From contig NC_071354.1 of NCBI RefSeq assembly GCF_943734655.1, forward strand, positions 71,987,338-72,051,337: DNA of 64,000 nucleotides, given 5' to 3'. This DNA comes from Sabethes cyaneus. Taxonomy: Eukaryota > Arthropoda > Insecta > Diptera > Culicidae. The stretch's first letter is position 1; each line of letters starts with the position of its first letter. The position numbers and the translations under genes were made by a program. Below are positions 43,951-55,559 of the stretch, piece by piece. The notes beneath the pieces were generated by a model. That model was given only the letters and a program-made list of their open reading frames with translations. It did no database searches and was not told where the DNA came from.

Positions 43951-44384
43951 AGAGGCATGGACTATGCTCGTGGAGGACCAACGCGCCCTTAGTGTTTTCG
44001 AACGGAAGGTGTTGCGCACCATCTACGGCGGAGTGCAGATGGAAAACGGAACGTGGAGGAGGCGAACGAACTATGAATTGCATCAGCTGCTTAGGGAACC
44101 ACCCATCGCTCACACCGCAAAAATCGGTCGCCTGCGATGGGCTGGGCACGTCGTGAGGATGTCGGACTACAGCCCGTTTAAAAAAGTTCTCAATAATGAT
44201 CCGACTGGAACGAGACGACGGGGCGCGCAGCGAGATAGATGGATCGATCAAGTGGAATGTGACCTGCAGACCCTACGCAGACTACGTGGCTGGCGAATTG
44301 CGGCCATGGACCGAGTGGAATGACGACTTCTTCGTACAGCGGAGGAAACTACGGCCTGGAGCTGATAAGGTAAGTAAGTATGGT
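43951..44384 (+). pseudogene. RTE-like RT fragment B, 3' half and tail
   Basis: Continues the reading cut at 33198: EAWTMLVEDQRALSVFERKV, LRTIYGGVQMENG, RLRWAGHVVRMSD, TGTRRRGAQRDRWIDQVE and LRGWRIAAMDRVEW. The element ends in GATAAGGTAAGTAAGTA, a short TAAG-type tail usual for RTE. The endonuclease and early RT blocks are not attached to this copy, so it is 5'-truncated as well as split. Confidence 0.8.
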
Positions 44385-44387
44385 TGT

Positions 44388-45715
44388 TAAATGTGGCCAT
44401 CATTCTATACGTTGGTTCATTTCTGGCGTTATTTTGAACTCTATTTGTCAAACGAAAAGACCTAACACTTTTTAACGGCGAACGTCCATCATTCACGGTC
44501 ACTTGACTTAATAAATATGGCGAATTATACCTGCCAGCTACTATGTCCTTCAAGAACAGAGCATCTGTTGTATGCCTTCTGTTTTCCAAACTTTCCGTTC
44601 CAATTAATAAACATAACGATTTATAGTTAGGCATCTCTCCGGTTCATCCTAAATTCCGCAGCGCATAGCGAACAAATTTATTTTGGATTCGCTCAATTTG
44701 CGTGTTGTGCACTTCGTAGAATTACGATATAGATTACAGAGGCGACAAGGCACTCAAAAACCACTCAATTTTAAATCATAACGGAGAGTTACCTTTGTTT
44801 GTGATAATGCTCTCCGTTTTAATTCAAAATTTTGCGGTTTTTGAGTACCTTGTCGCCTCTGTAACCTATAGTCTCTGTACGTAGAATGGTTGCCATATTA
44901 CACTTGCGTACTCAACATCACTTCGTACCAAGGCTTTGCACAATGAGATGATAATATGTGGATCCGTTATTTCTCCACTGAGGTATATGTGTCAAAATAA
45001 AGAATTTGCTTTTGCGATAACCTTTTCAGTATGCCGGGTGAAGTTAAGCTCGCTGTCCATTTCTACCCCAAGATCGCATACATGTCTTGGTATTATTTCA
45101 CCTGCCATGAAATATTATTTATTTATTAACTATTTTTGATGGGGCTTTCAACCAGTGGTTGGTTCGCCCCAATCCATGAAATAATCAAATAACAATTTAA
45201 TATTTTGTCGGGTATAGGAAACCAGATTCCACTTCTTCGTATTAACTTTTAGGCTGAACGTTTTGCAAAATCCGATGAAATGTTATACCCTAGAATTCGA
45301 CAGCCCTTAACAGATTTCACCGGGAGAAAAACCTTCACATCGTCAGCGTAAATTAAGATGTAAACTCCAGGGAGAAGTTCCGGGAGCTCGTTCAGGACTG
45401 TGACGAAAAGCAATGGTCCTAGATGACTCCCCTGAGGCACCTAGACCAGACTGGGAATGAAGCTGACTCGCTCTTGTCAATCTTGACATATTGCGATCGA
45501 TTCTTTAGATGACCGCTTTTCCATACTTTGGCAGCAATGATACGATCGCATTAATATTTATTATGTCAAAAGCCTTAGACATATATGTGTAAATTGTATC
45601 TACTTGTCACCCATCCACCATCCATTGCGCAGTTCTCGAAACAAATTCCGTCATATTAGTTACCGTTGGGCATCCTTTAAGGAATCCGTGTTAGAAAATT
45701 GAAGTTCACTGAAAT
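44388..45715 (-). pseudogene. Jockey/CR1-like RT remnant interrupted by a MITE
   Basis: Minus-strand reading from 45715: HGFLKGCPTVTNMTEFVSRT, MSKAFDII, then MPQGSHLGPLLFVTVLNELP, YILIYADDVKVF (45340), CDLGVEMDSELNFTRHTEKV (45085), ALVRSDVEYASVIWQPF (44900) and, beyond the MITE, YKSLCLLIGTESLENRRHTT with FLKDIVAGRYNSP (44630-44540). Several frameshifts; catalytic YADD retained. Confidence 0.75.
44723..44879. mobile_element. 157-bp hAT-like MITE
   Basis: Inverted ends: TAGATTACAGAGGCGACAAGG (44732-) against CCTTGTCGCCTCTGTAACCTA, continuing with CACTCAAAAACC/GGTTTTTGAGTA. The 8-bp duplication CGTAGAAT is at 44715-44722 and 44880-44887. The interior has a second inverted pair (ACGGAGAG/CTCTCCGT). 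Inserted in the Jockey remnant. Confidence 0.85.
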
Positions 45716-45729
45716 TGAAATTGGTTCAC

Positions 45730-46210
45730 TATTGACGGCGATGAACTGCAAGTGGTTGATGAGCTCATATATTTAGGATCTCTGGACAACACCGACAATA
45801 GCATGAGTAAGGAGATTCAACAACACATTCAGGATGGAAATCGAACCTACTTTTCCTTCTGTTTCAATCAAGGAGCATACGCCGCCACAAAAAGCTGACG
45901 ATGTTTAAAACGCTAATCAGACCGGTAGTCCTCTACGGACTTAAGACAGATATTGATATCGGATAACGGAGAGTGGCGTATGCGTATAAAACACGAGGTC
46001 ACTACTTAGAGAGATTCCCATCGTACACCTGACAAACGTTGGGAAACTACGGTGGGTCGGCTACGACGAAAAGTTGTCGGATGGCTGTGCATTGAAGAAA
46101 AACCCCCCGGAGTCCCACTGGCACTAAAAATCAAAGGGCCCAACGTGCTAGATGGCTCGACCAGGCTGAAGCCGACTTGCGTGTGTCGAGACGCTCAACG
46201 AATTAGCGAC
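45730..46210 (+). pseudogene. RTE-like RT fragment C
   Basis: DGDELQVVDELIYLGSLDNT, SKEIQQHIQDGNRTYFSF and, after frame changes, LIRPVVLYG (45915), KLRWVGYD-like and QRARWLDQAEADL (46140-46170). Correct RTE order, many frame changes. Confidence 0.6.
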
Positions 46211-46567
46211 GAGTAGCCCAGGATCGAATACAGCGGAGAGAAATTCTTGATACGGCAAGAGCCACCCCGGCTCTATGTTGATAGTAGAAGTAGAAGACGT
46301 AAACAGCGCGTTATGGACGAAGTTTTCCTGAATCTTTGAGCAAGTCCAAAGTGATGTGGTGCCATGGTAATTTTTAATGTGCCTTTTGTCTCCCGTTGTA
46401 TGCTCAGAAAACGTGATGGATTTTTTCCACGATGTGGAAAACAAACAGCAAACAGCTTTGCCAGCAGACGAACAACAGCTGTGATACGTTTTTAGGAACC
46501 GCGAGTAGCGGTTTCAACGAGTTGACGAAAATATCAACTCAATAACAAAATATAGTACAATGCTATA

Positions 46568-46683
46568 CACTGAAGTCGCTTTTTACGCGGTTTTTTTACG
46601 CGACTATTTTTACGCGGTTTTCGAAATTTACGCGGTTTTGATTTACGCGGGACGTATCCTTCGCGTAAAAAGCGACTTGAGTG
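46568..46683. mobile_element. 116-bp TA-flanked MITE of TTTTTACGCGG units
   Basis: Ends CACTGAAGTCGCTTTTTACG and the inverse (CGTAAAAAGCGACTTGAGTG) with one mismatch; TA on both sides. The whole interior is repeated TTTACGCGG. Tc1/mariner type target. Confidence 0.8.
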
Positions 46684-46689
46684 TATTTT

Positions 46690-47480
46690 GTTATTCAATA
46701 AGGCCATTGCAAATCATTTCCAAAGTTTTTGTCAACCCCCCTTCCCTTGGAAATTGGCTTGAAAAATCAAGGGGCAAAAAAATAATTTGTAGGATATGAG
46801 TTAAATTTTTTTTATAAAATCAATAGTCTGTGAACTCTACAGTCTGAAAAACTTGAAAAATGAGTGTACGAGTTGAGTTAACGCTTCTAGCATGAAATAG
46901 TAATGGAAATTCAAACAGCGGAATATCCGAAATCGTTGTTTTTGACTTTTTGTTGTAGATTTTTGCATGGAAAATAACGACGTATATATTAAAAGTAAGA
47001 ATAGATTTGGTTTTCACGTTTAAACTTTAAATAAAAATGCCTGAAATCCCTATTTTGTTTTTTGCTCGATTAAAAAATTTTCTTTGTTTTCCCAACACCG
47101 GAGGGACAAAAACTTTTAAAATATTCATAATGGCCTAAATATTGAGATACATTGATAACACATTTTGTTATTAAGTGGAGATTTAGAACATTGGAAGTAA
47201 GATGAGTTTAATAACTGATCTTGTCATCATAGCTTATTATGACTTTAAAATGACATTCGATATATTTTATAAAATGATTTTTTAATATCTCATATGCTAT
47301 CTCGATAATAAAGAGAAAAAAATCTCATATGCTACTGCAATACATAATAATAAAATATGTTATGTTTTTCAAATAACACACGTAGTTATTATTTGGCCTT
47401 AAAGGAGCAAAATTTGAATATTATTTTTTTGTTATTTTACCAACTACTAAAAGCAAAGTCTTGGGCTTAAACCATCTTTA
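46690..47480. other. Unassigned AT-rich stretch
   Basis: Very A/T-rich, no feature recognised. Confidence 0.4.
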
Positions 47481-47489
47481 GACATTACC

Positions 47490-47655
47490 CTTCTTTATCG
47501 ACAGACTTCGCTGCCGGCTGTTAGAGTACAGGAAAATTACGAGGCCAGTGTAACAACCCTACTGACTCTATCTAGCAAGCACCGCCTAGCCGAGATTCGA
47601 ACATACGACGACTGGCTTGTTAGACCAGCATCGTAGCTCGAAACTAAATGGGCGG
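47490..47655 (-). mobile_element. Second SINE200-like SINE, diverged
   Basis: Minus strand shares the tRNA-like part with 26151-26361, including the B box (TATGTTCGAATCTC) and the CGACAGACTTCG-type body on the plus strand. Its start (GCCCATTTAGTTTCGAGC) and tail are altered. No clear flanking duplication. Confidence 0.65.
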
Positions 47656-47827
47656 CTTTATATTTTATCAACTATGCCAGCCAAAATAAGACCAAATTTT
47701 GACATGTGTTATTCGTGTTTGTTCCGATTAATTTTGTCTTTCGTGTCTGCTCGGGGATCTTTATGCATGTTAGTAAAATATTGGATTTCCTTTGTAAAAC
47801 AACTGAAACTTGGCCGTATTTTTCGTG

Positions 47828-47844
47828 TTAATTTGCGTTGCTTT
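47828..47844. repeat. 17-bp target duplication, left copy
   Basis: TTAATTTGCGTTGCTTT, repeated at 48489-48505. Confidence 0.75.
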
Positions 47845-48488
47845 AAGCGTGTAGGGCGCTATATCTCTGCATATTAGCGTTGGTAAGAGGAAATGCTTAT
47901 CAACTTAGGGACTATATTGACTCGTTTCATTATGCCTGATTTCCCTGATCGCGGATAAGTTCAAGTCGTTACGTGGTTTTTGAGCCGTAAATCTTGCATG
48001 TGCATAGTATTTTTCGATATAAATTAAATTATGGTTGTATATGAGCACCATTGGCATTATATTAAATTTGTTAAAAAGGTATTTTTTATATCTTAATTTT
48101 CGTAGTTACTGGCTTTACAAGAAAATTTTCGAATATCCAGGTTAGTCTTATATGACTGATGCTTACATACTTACATTATCCATCTAGCTCCGCCCATCTA
48201 CTAACAACAATTCCTTTCCCGAAATACTTGTGAAGATGCAGAGGATTCCCTGGTCTTTAGTAGCAACAAGTATTGGACTAACATTCCTTTCCATCCCACC
48301 AGGACCCGCATTCGGACGTGGCCGGCGTCGGTATTGATCAGCATGCAGGGACCTGATAAGGTTGCACAATGAAAAATAACCTGCTGTCCCAAGTATGCTT
48401 TTTCCAACCATCATTTTGCAATTTTCATCGGTCCTGGTCAATAACGGAGTAGCAGCACACGGGCGGTATCCTATGCTTATGCTTATGC
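47845..48488 (+). mobile_element. GCTTAT-tailed retroposon, copy 2
   Basis: Same beginning as copy 1 (AGCGTGTAGGGCGCTATATC at 47846) and the same end (CCTATGCTTATGCTTATGCTT), about 644 bp, with its own 17-bp duplication. Lacks the nested SINE, which gives the empty-site sequence ATAAGGTTGCACAATG at 48357. The central part (48115-48180) differs from copy 1. Identity elsewhere is roughly 85-93% by eye, so the copies are not recent duplicates of one another. Confidence 0.75.
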
Positions 48489-48505
48489 TTAATTTGCGTT
48501 GCTTT

Positions 48506-51484
48506 TAAAATTTGTAATGCGGTGCTTGTTATACCAAATTCATATTCTCTGTTTTGGATTGAAATATAGAAACATGTTTTATGTAGCTGTAGATCTCCAT
48601 GATTTTATTTTGCTGACTACTGCAGTAGTCAGTCGAAAGTTTTCTCAGTTTTTTAAACTTGAACAAGTATTAACCAGAGGCTAAATAAGATTTCTTTTAC
48701 TAGTGATAATCAACTTAACGGTGTCTATTAGATCTACTCCGTCAATATGTGTGTTACACAATTAGAACTTTTTGTCATTTGTTGACATTCCATCGTATTC
48801 CGTTGACATTGGTAGTAGGGTGGCAGTGTAATGAAATCGTAAACGACCATGCTTGATTTCTGTGTACTTTCGAATATCAAATGGATTCAAAATGCTTAAA
48901 ACGTGAAAATTTTGAGTTCTCTGTTAGAAAAAATTGTTTTTTTTTAGATAAAAATTTGAAATCTGGCACCAAATGACACATAAAACACATATTTCCGTAC
49001 ACGTCTCCCTAAAGCTTAGTTTACGAACCGGCGTTCAATCTACTGGCTGGCTAGTTTCCAATTTCATTCCGGCGGTCGGTGGTGCGGTAGGGCGTTGCAC
49101 GGTGCTGTAAACTGCTGTTCATTTCGTTTGGATTGCTGTAGGTGCTGTCCAGCCGTCGCTTTTCCCTTTTCATTCAATGGAGCAAATATCGACAGAGCGG
49201 TAAGATTTATGTGTTTATTTTCCACTTTTTTCTCATTAGCTAAATATTCTCTTCTCGCCCAAGTTGAAGATAAATACCGTTGGGTAGCAAGCACGAGGTC
49301 TCAGCACTACGCGTTCCTGGGCTTGAATGTAGGTATACTCGCTTCGCTGTATACTGTTTGTTCCGCGTCTGTTTGTGCGACAACTTCTTCCAAGGGTAAA
49401 CCGGCGAGGCAAGCGGCAGCACAGTGAATGACGTTCTCATTTCCATTTCCACCCGGTTGCAGAATCCGAACTGACAAATTTGTAATAAAAACAACACGGA
49501 AAGTACCGCTATTCGAAATGTGATCCGCTGTTGTGCGGTTCGTTGTTTTTTTGTCGGTTTTATAGTGAGTTCGGACTTTACTGCCCATTCCCACTAACCG
49601 GTTGATTTTTCCATCATTTAAACCTAACTATACATAAGTACAAGTGGTAATAAGTGGAACGCACTTCAGTTTCATCTTTTATGCCAGAAGAATTCTGCCT
49701 AATTGTAGCATTTTATATTGCTCAAACCCGGAATAATGAAGACGTCGCATCATCGGTCGAGTGCATGCCAATGATTTACAGATTGTTCTGCTTGTTATAA
49801 AGTAACTGTAAAATTAGCGCATGATATTATAAACCGACCTTGTAAATGTAATAAGGTGTAAAATATAATTCTTTTAAAGTTTACTGGAAGATTGTTATGG
49901 ACAATAAATTTCTAGTTCACGAGTAAGCAGTATTATTGCACTTTTATGCTGTATTATGCTGAACATATTTAAAAGAAACACATTACATATACATTAATAT
50001 TAAATTAGCATAACAAAATAATCAACAATTACCGTAAATTTAAAGCTTTCGATATTATATTTTAATGCCCATACAGGAATCGAAAACAATCCGACAAGGT
50101 ATCTAAACAGGGAAAGTTCCGTTGCGAGCTGAAACTTCATCAACTTCATCGGCGCATATATTGAACACAAAAAAAACCGCTTCACAAATAATCGTCCGTC
50201 AATTAGCATATGTCTAGTTCGCTGAACTCACCCTAAACCGTACACCGCGCTCGCTCTTAGGCCGGAGCCTGTTACATTTTCACCCGAGCCCTGGCATGGC
50301 CGCGACTCTTTGGTTGCAACGCGGAACCAAACCGAATGTGCACAGGCAACTCGGTCTCGCAGTCACACTATGCCTACCCTACACGTGTGACTTCGGAGGC
50401 ATTTATTCCATACCTGCGCGCTCCGATATGTAAGATGAATCGACGAAAGGTTGCAATCAACTGGCTGAACTTTCATCTTCTGAATATCTTTGGCTTTGGC
50501 TTTGGCTTACGTGCGCGCGTCACCATCGAAGATGATAGAGACGTCGTCAGGCCCAAGTTCGTAAGTTACGAACATTCGAAAGAAGAAAAAAAGACGCCGA
50601 TGAATAGAAAGTGAGATTTTCCATTCATCTCTTTTTTTTCACTGACGCAGGCCTAGCATATAAATGTGCAGCTCCGTTTAATTATCCCAAGTATCTAAGA
50701 CATACCGCAGACCGCGGAGACCGGACGAAGGGGGGTGACTTGCTTGACAGGCTGAGAGCATAGTTTTCCAAGAGAGTGCACTTTTCCGACATCAAAATGT
50801 AATTATCAACAATTCTCATAAAACGCACATTGAATTGTTGAATGCAGCAGCAATTTGTGGGAGGAAGTGTAGGGAAGCTCAGTGATTCGTCAAAGAGCGG
50901 TTTTTTTATAAATTCAATCTGCACGGCTAACGCGTACAGCTTTTGACCGGTGTGCTCAAGCGGCGCCGGTGGCGGATGCGCTCTGGGAGGGTTTTCCATT
51001 TCCATTGCATGGTAGCATAATGATTTGACGAGTGGACCAAAGTGGAGGAGACTAATTTCTGTGCGCTGATGCGTCGCAACATGACGCCATGCCGCCGCAC
51101 TCGACCAAATATGTGTTCACGTGTGTGTTATCGCACAACCAGCCGGTTCAAATGGCATTGTTGTCGTTGGCATATGTTGCTAGTTGCTACTGTCAGCTGC
51201 ATACAAATCTGCGTGGTGAATTGTAATCATCCGCCTGACGTTGCGCACAGCACCCATTGAAGATACGTGCGGAGCGGAATAATGCTGTTGCTGTCGTAAT
51301 GGAGATCATTGACTTTTAGTGGTATTTTTAAAACTTTATAAAGAGTTGATAGGGCGCAGTGAAATTTCCGAAAGGAATTATTTATATCGAGAAAAGTTTG
51401 TCTCATTGTTCAACATTATTGTAGAATTATCTTTCCGGTTTGATATGAAGTGTCTCATAATTTTAAATATGAAATTTTGATCTT
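48506..51484. other. 3 kb unassigned sequence
   Basis: No repeats shared with the rest of the window. G/C rises at 49020-49450 and 50220-50560. Open frames at 49095-49427 and 50336-50614 carry no recognisable domain; host exons cannot be ruled out but are not supported. Confidence 0.4.
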
Positions 51485-51486
51485 TA

Positions 51487-52461
51487 GGTAGGGTACGGGT
51501 GGGTATTTCCAGCCCATTAAGCGGTAGCCTGAACAATATTCAGGAACTACGTTGAAACTATATTTATTCGAGACAAGATTTTTATACCAATTGACAGAAT
51601 AATATTTATTGAATATCGGCGTGTATTTTAGTCTTAATAAAACGCTACTGAATTTGAGTTATAGTCGCGATAAATGATGAAGTCGCTGCGGCTAAATTGA
51701 GCCCATTTTCTATAGTGATGTCTGTGTTTTTTAAATCCTACAGGCCGAAATAGCTAGCACAGCGATTAAATGCTTTTCAAAAACAGATCAAAAGAGACAA
51801 GAAAAGAGAGACCGATGAATAACTTCTCGCTATTGCCTACATTCCGGGCTCATTGAAGATAATTAGTTTTGCAGTGACAACCGCTTGCTGCTGGCGCTAG
51901 TGTATCACTGAATCTTTCATATACACTAGCGCCAGTTGTCACTCAAATACCAGATATGTCAGCACATATATTGGTAGCAGTGTAAATAACGCACCATATG
52001 CTGGAATTGCAAACAAAATGCTGCTGATGGCTAGTGAATGAAAATTGATTTATATTTACATATCAGAGGGGAATTTTTGTGTTCTTCCGTGATAAAAAGA
52101 AGTAGAATTGTTCTATGATAGCATATTCACAGCTGTTCAGTTTCTAGAATAAGTAAACGTGATCATAATTGTGTGTTTTCCAAACCATCATCAAGAGCGG
52201 ATACGCGTAAGCGATTGCTGCAAGTTTTTTCAGCCTGGCTACGTGCTAGTGGAAAAACAGTGGTTTTGATGGTTATTGAATAAAATTAAGCAAACTACTT
52301 CCATTTGTATGAAAATAATTATAACACATTAAAGCCTATGAATGCTACATTCGTTTCAGTATTGTTATATAGCGGCAAAGTTTTATTTGGGAAAGTGTAG
52401 TCAAAAAGGTAATGTATGCCGAAATTAGTAGCGTGATGGGAATACCCTCCCGTACCCTACC
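51487..52461. mobile_element. 975-bp MITE with TA target duplication
   Basis: Left end GGTAGGGTACGGGTGGGTAT, right end ATACCCTCCCGTACCCTACC (one mismatch in 20), flanked by TA at 51485-51486 and 52462-52463. No coding capacity. Nearly the same length as the element at 22254 but with different termini. Confidence 0.75.
51873..51943. other. Long imperfect hairpin inside the MITE
   Basis: AGTGACAAC at 51873 and CTGGCGCTAGTGTAT at 51891-51905 pair with ATACACTAGCGCCAG (51921-51935) and TTGTCACT (51936-51943); a 9-nt bulge is on the left arm, and the loop is 15 nt. Could be a nested mini-element or a small-RNA source. Confidence 0.6.
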
Positions 52462-52561
52462 TACCTGAATTTATGAACGAAAACAAAAATACAATTTTTA
52501 GATAATAACTTTTCGAAACATTTCAATGGAACTTTTATCATCATCCTGGACATCCTGGCCA

Positions 52562-54570
52562 TCCAGTATTGATCTTGGAAACCCAAGACCAAGACCGTGA
52601 CCAAGATCAAGACCAAGACCACCATGTCAAAACCAACACCAAGGCCACAAGACCTTAGCCACAAGACCAAGACCAATACCACAAGGCCAAGACCACAAGT
52701 CCAAGACCACAAGTCCAAGACCACAAGTCCAAGAACAAGACCAATACCAAGATCACCACAAGACCAAGACGACAAGTCCAAAACCACTTGACCAAGGCCA
52801 CAAAACCAAGGCCACAAGACCAAGACCACAAGGCCAAGACCACAAGACGAAGACCACAAAGCCAACACCATAAGGCCAAGACCACAAGGCCAAAACCACA
52901 AGGCCAAGAACACAAGGCCAAGACTACAAGACCAAGACTACAAGGCCAAGACCACAAGGCCAAGACTACAAGACCAAGACCACAAGGCCAAGACCACAAG
53001 AGCAAGACCACAAGGCCAAGACCACAAGCACTAGATCACAAGACCAAGACCACAAGGCCAAGACCACAAGACCAAGACCAAGGCCACAAGACCAAGACCA
53101 CAAGGCCAAGACTACAAGGCCAAGACCACAAGGCCAAAACCACAAGGCCCAGACCACAAGGCCAAGATTACAAGGCCCAGACCACAAGACCAAGACCAAG
53201 GCCACCAGATCAAGACCAAGGCCACAAGACCAAGATCCCAAGACCAAAACCACAAGGCCAATACCACAAGGCAAAACCACAAGGACAAGACCACAAGGTC
53301 AACACAACAAGACCACGACCACAAGGCCAAGAACAAGACCAAGACCACAAGGCAAAGACAACAAGGCCAAGACCACAAGCACTAGATCACAAGACCAAGA
53401 CCACAAGGCCAAGACCACAAGACCAAGACCAAGGCCATAAGACCAAGACCACAAGGCCAAGACCACAAGGCCAAGACCACAAGGCCAAGACCACAAGGCC
53501 CAGACCACAAGGCCAAGACTACAAGGCCCAGACCACAAGGCCAAGACTACAAGACCAAGACCACAAGGCCAAGACCACAAGGCCAAGACCACAAGAGCAA
53601 GACCACAAGGCCAAGACAACAAGGTCAAGACCACAAGCACTAGATCACAAGACCAAGACCACAAGGCCAAGACCACAAGACCAAGACCAAGGCCACCAGA
53701 TCAAGACCAAGGCCACAAGACCAAGATCCCAAGACCAAGACCACAAGGCCAATACCACAAGGCAAAACCACAAGCCCAAGACCACAAGGTCAACACAACA
53801 AGACCACGACCACAAGGCCAAGAACAAGACCAAGGCCACAAGACCAAGACCACAAGGCCAAAACCACAAGGCCAAGACCACAAGCCCAAAACCACAAGGT
53901 CAAGACCACAAGGCCAAGACTACAAGATCAAGACTACAAGGCCAAGACCACAAGAGCAAGACCACAAGGCCAAGACTACAAGACCAAGACCACAAGGCCA
54001 AGACCACAAGAGCAAGACCACAAGGCCAAGACAACAAGGCCAAGACCACAAGCACTAGATCACAAGACCAAGACCACAAGGCCAAGACGACAAGACCAAG
54101 ACCAAGGCCACAAGACCAAGACCACAAGGCCAAGACCACAAGGCCAAGACCACAAGGCCCAGACCACAAGGTCAAGACAACAAGGCCAAAACCACAAGGC
54201 CAAGAACAAGACCAAGACCAAGGCCACAAGACCAATACCACAAGCCCAAGACTACAAGGCCACAAAACCAAGATCACAAGACCAAGACCACAAGGCCAAG
54301 ACAACAAGGTCATGACCATAAGAGCAAGACCACAAGACCACGACCACAAGACCAAAACCAAGACCACAAGACCAAAACCAAGGCCACAAGCCCAAGACTA
54401 CAAGGGCAAGACCACAAGGCCAAGACTAAGACCAAACCCAAGGCCATAAGGCAAAGACCATAAGACCAAGACCACAAGGCCAAGACTAAGACCAAAACCA
54501 AAACCAAAACCAAAAGCAAGACCAAGACTCAAACCAGGATCAAGACCAGGACCAAGACCAAGAGGGAGGG
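52562..54570. repeat. 2-kb minisatellite, 14-bp unit
   Basis: Variants of CCACAAGGCCAAGA repeated head to tail about 140 times. The 14-bp unit contains no stop in any of six frames, so long frames exist on both strands (plus strand 52788-54449 with a 14-residue Lys/Arg/Pro/Gln/Asp-rich repeat; minus strand Leu/Trp/Cys-rich). A marker variant AGCACTAGATCAC occurs at about 53027, 53378, 53636 and 54051, showing higher-order blocks of about 260-415 bp. The right edge decays to CCAAAACCAAAACC and GACCAAGACC. No promoter or coding evidence. Confidence 0.9.
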
Positions 54571-54574
54571 AAAG

Positions 54575-55190
54575 GGATTGCTGTTTTCAGGAAAGTTATT
54601 GACCTAATAAGAAAATTAAGATAGCATTATTTGAACCGTACATCTAATAACATGTCTATTGCACATTTGTTTAAAATAAAATAAGTTAACTAACCGCTAA
54701 AAACCTATTTTCGGATCAAACAGTCGCTAATTCTTCCTCGCTTTGAAAATTGCTGCAACACGTTACATGCATGAAGATTCCGTTAACCTATTTTTCATAT
54801 GAGACATCAGTTTTGAATAAATTCTTGCAGTATGTGGATACAATCGGGCGAAAGATAGGGTTGGTCGCTCACTTTTTTTTGTAACTGTTCACTTTTAGGA
54901 CATCAAAATGGACTAGGTTAAGGGGCATAGTACCTTTTCAATTTTTAAAAACCGAATTTTTTTTTATTGATTACTAACTGACCCAACAAACTTCGTACTG
55001 CCACAAATTAAACTGTGTTGTACATAAATCGTGAATCTAGGATGACCTTTGTCACAATCTTGAGTTTTGCAAGTTTCTGGGGAGTTCATGGGTGTTTTAA
55101 TATACAAATTTTTCCTCACAGTAAAGTAGAAAACAACTCCCCCCATTGCTTAGCCTGATAAAATAAAGCGGATAGCATTTAAATATTCGC
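54575..55190. other. Unassigned
   Basis: AT-rich. 54960-55160 has the look of another dispersed repeat (CAACAAACTTCGTACTGCCA) but no second copy is in the window. Confidence 0.35.
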
Positions 55191-55194
55191 CATT

Positions 55195-55345
55195 ATTACA
55201 AACCATTTTGCCGAATACCATTTTGCGGAACACCAATTCTCGGTTGACCATAACGCGGAATATAGAATTTCGCAGAATACCATTTCGCGAAAAACCTTAC
55301 GCGGGATGTACCATTCCACCAAAAATCTTTTCGTAGAAAGTACCA
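55195..55345. repeat. ACCATTTTGCGGAA-type short repeat array
   Basis: Seven or eight degenerate units of ACCATTTCGC(G/A)GAAT in 150 bp. In structure it parallels the TTGGCATAA array at 30955-31210. Confidence 0.6.
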
Positions 55346-55559
55346 TTTCGCAGGGGTGACCCAATTGAAGAAAAGTAATAGAGGTCAGTAGATCTAGGAA
55401 AATAAATAAACCTAGATAGAGGTGATCTCTAAGGCGGGCTGCTCTCCGCAGTGGCCGGGTCTTCCGACGGCAGGTCGCCGGCAACATTCACGGCCTGTGG
55501 CCGTCTCGCGCTGAATTATCTAATGTTACTATTGATAGTTTTTGGTGGTCTTGTTATTG

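Noticed and set aside
25554..48488. Segmental duplication between 25.5 kb and 47.8 kb
   Set aside because: Similarity stops exactly at element ends and each copy has its own flanking duplication, so independent retroposition explains it better.
52788..54449. 553-codon plus-strand open frame (Lys/Arg/Pro/Gln/Asp repeats) and the minus-strand Leu/Trp/Cys frames
   Set aside because: The 14-bp unit has no stop in any frame, so open length carries no coding evidence.
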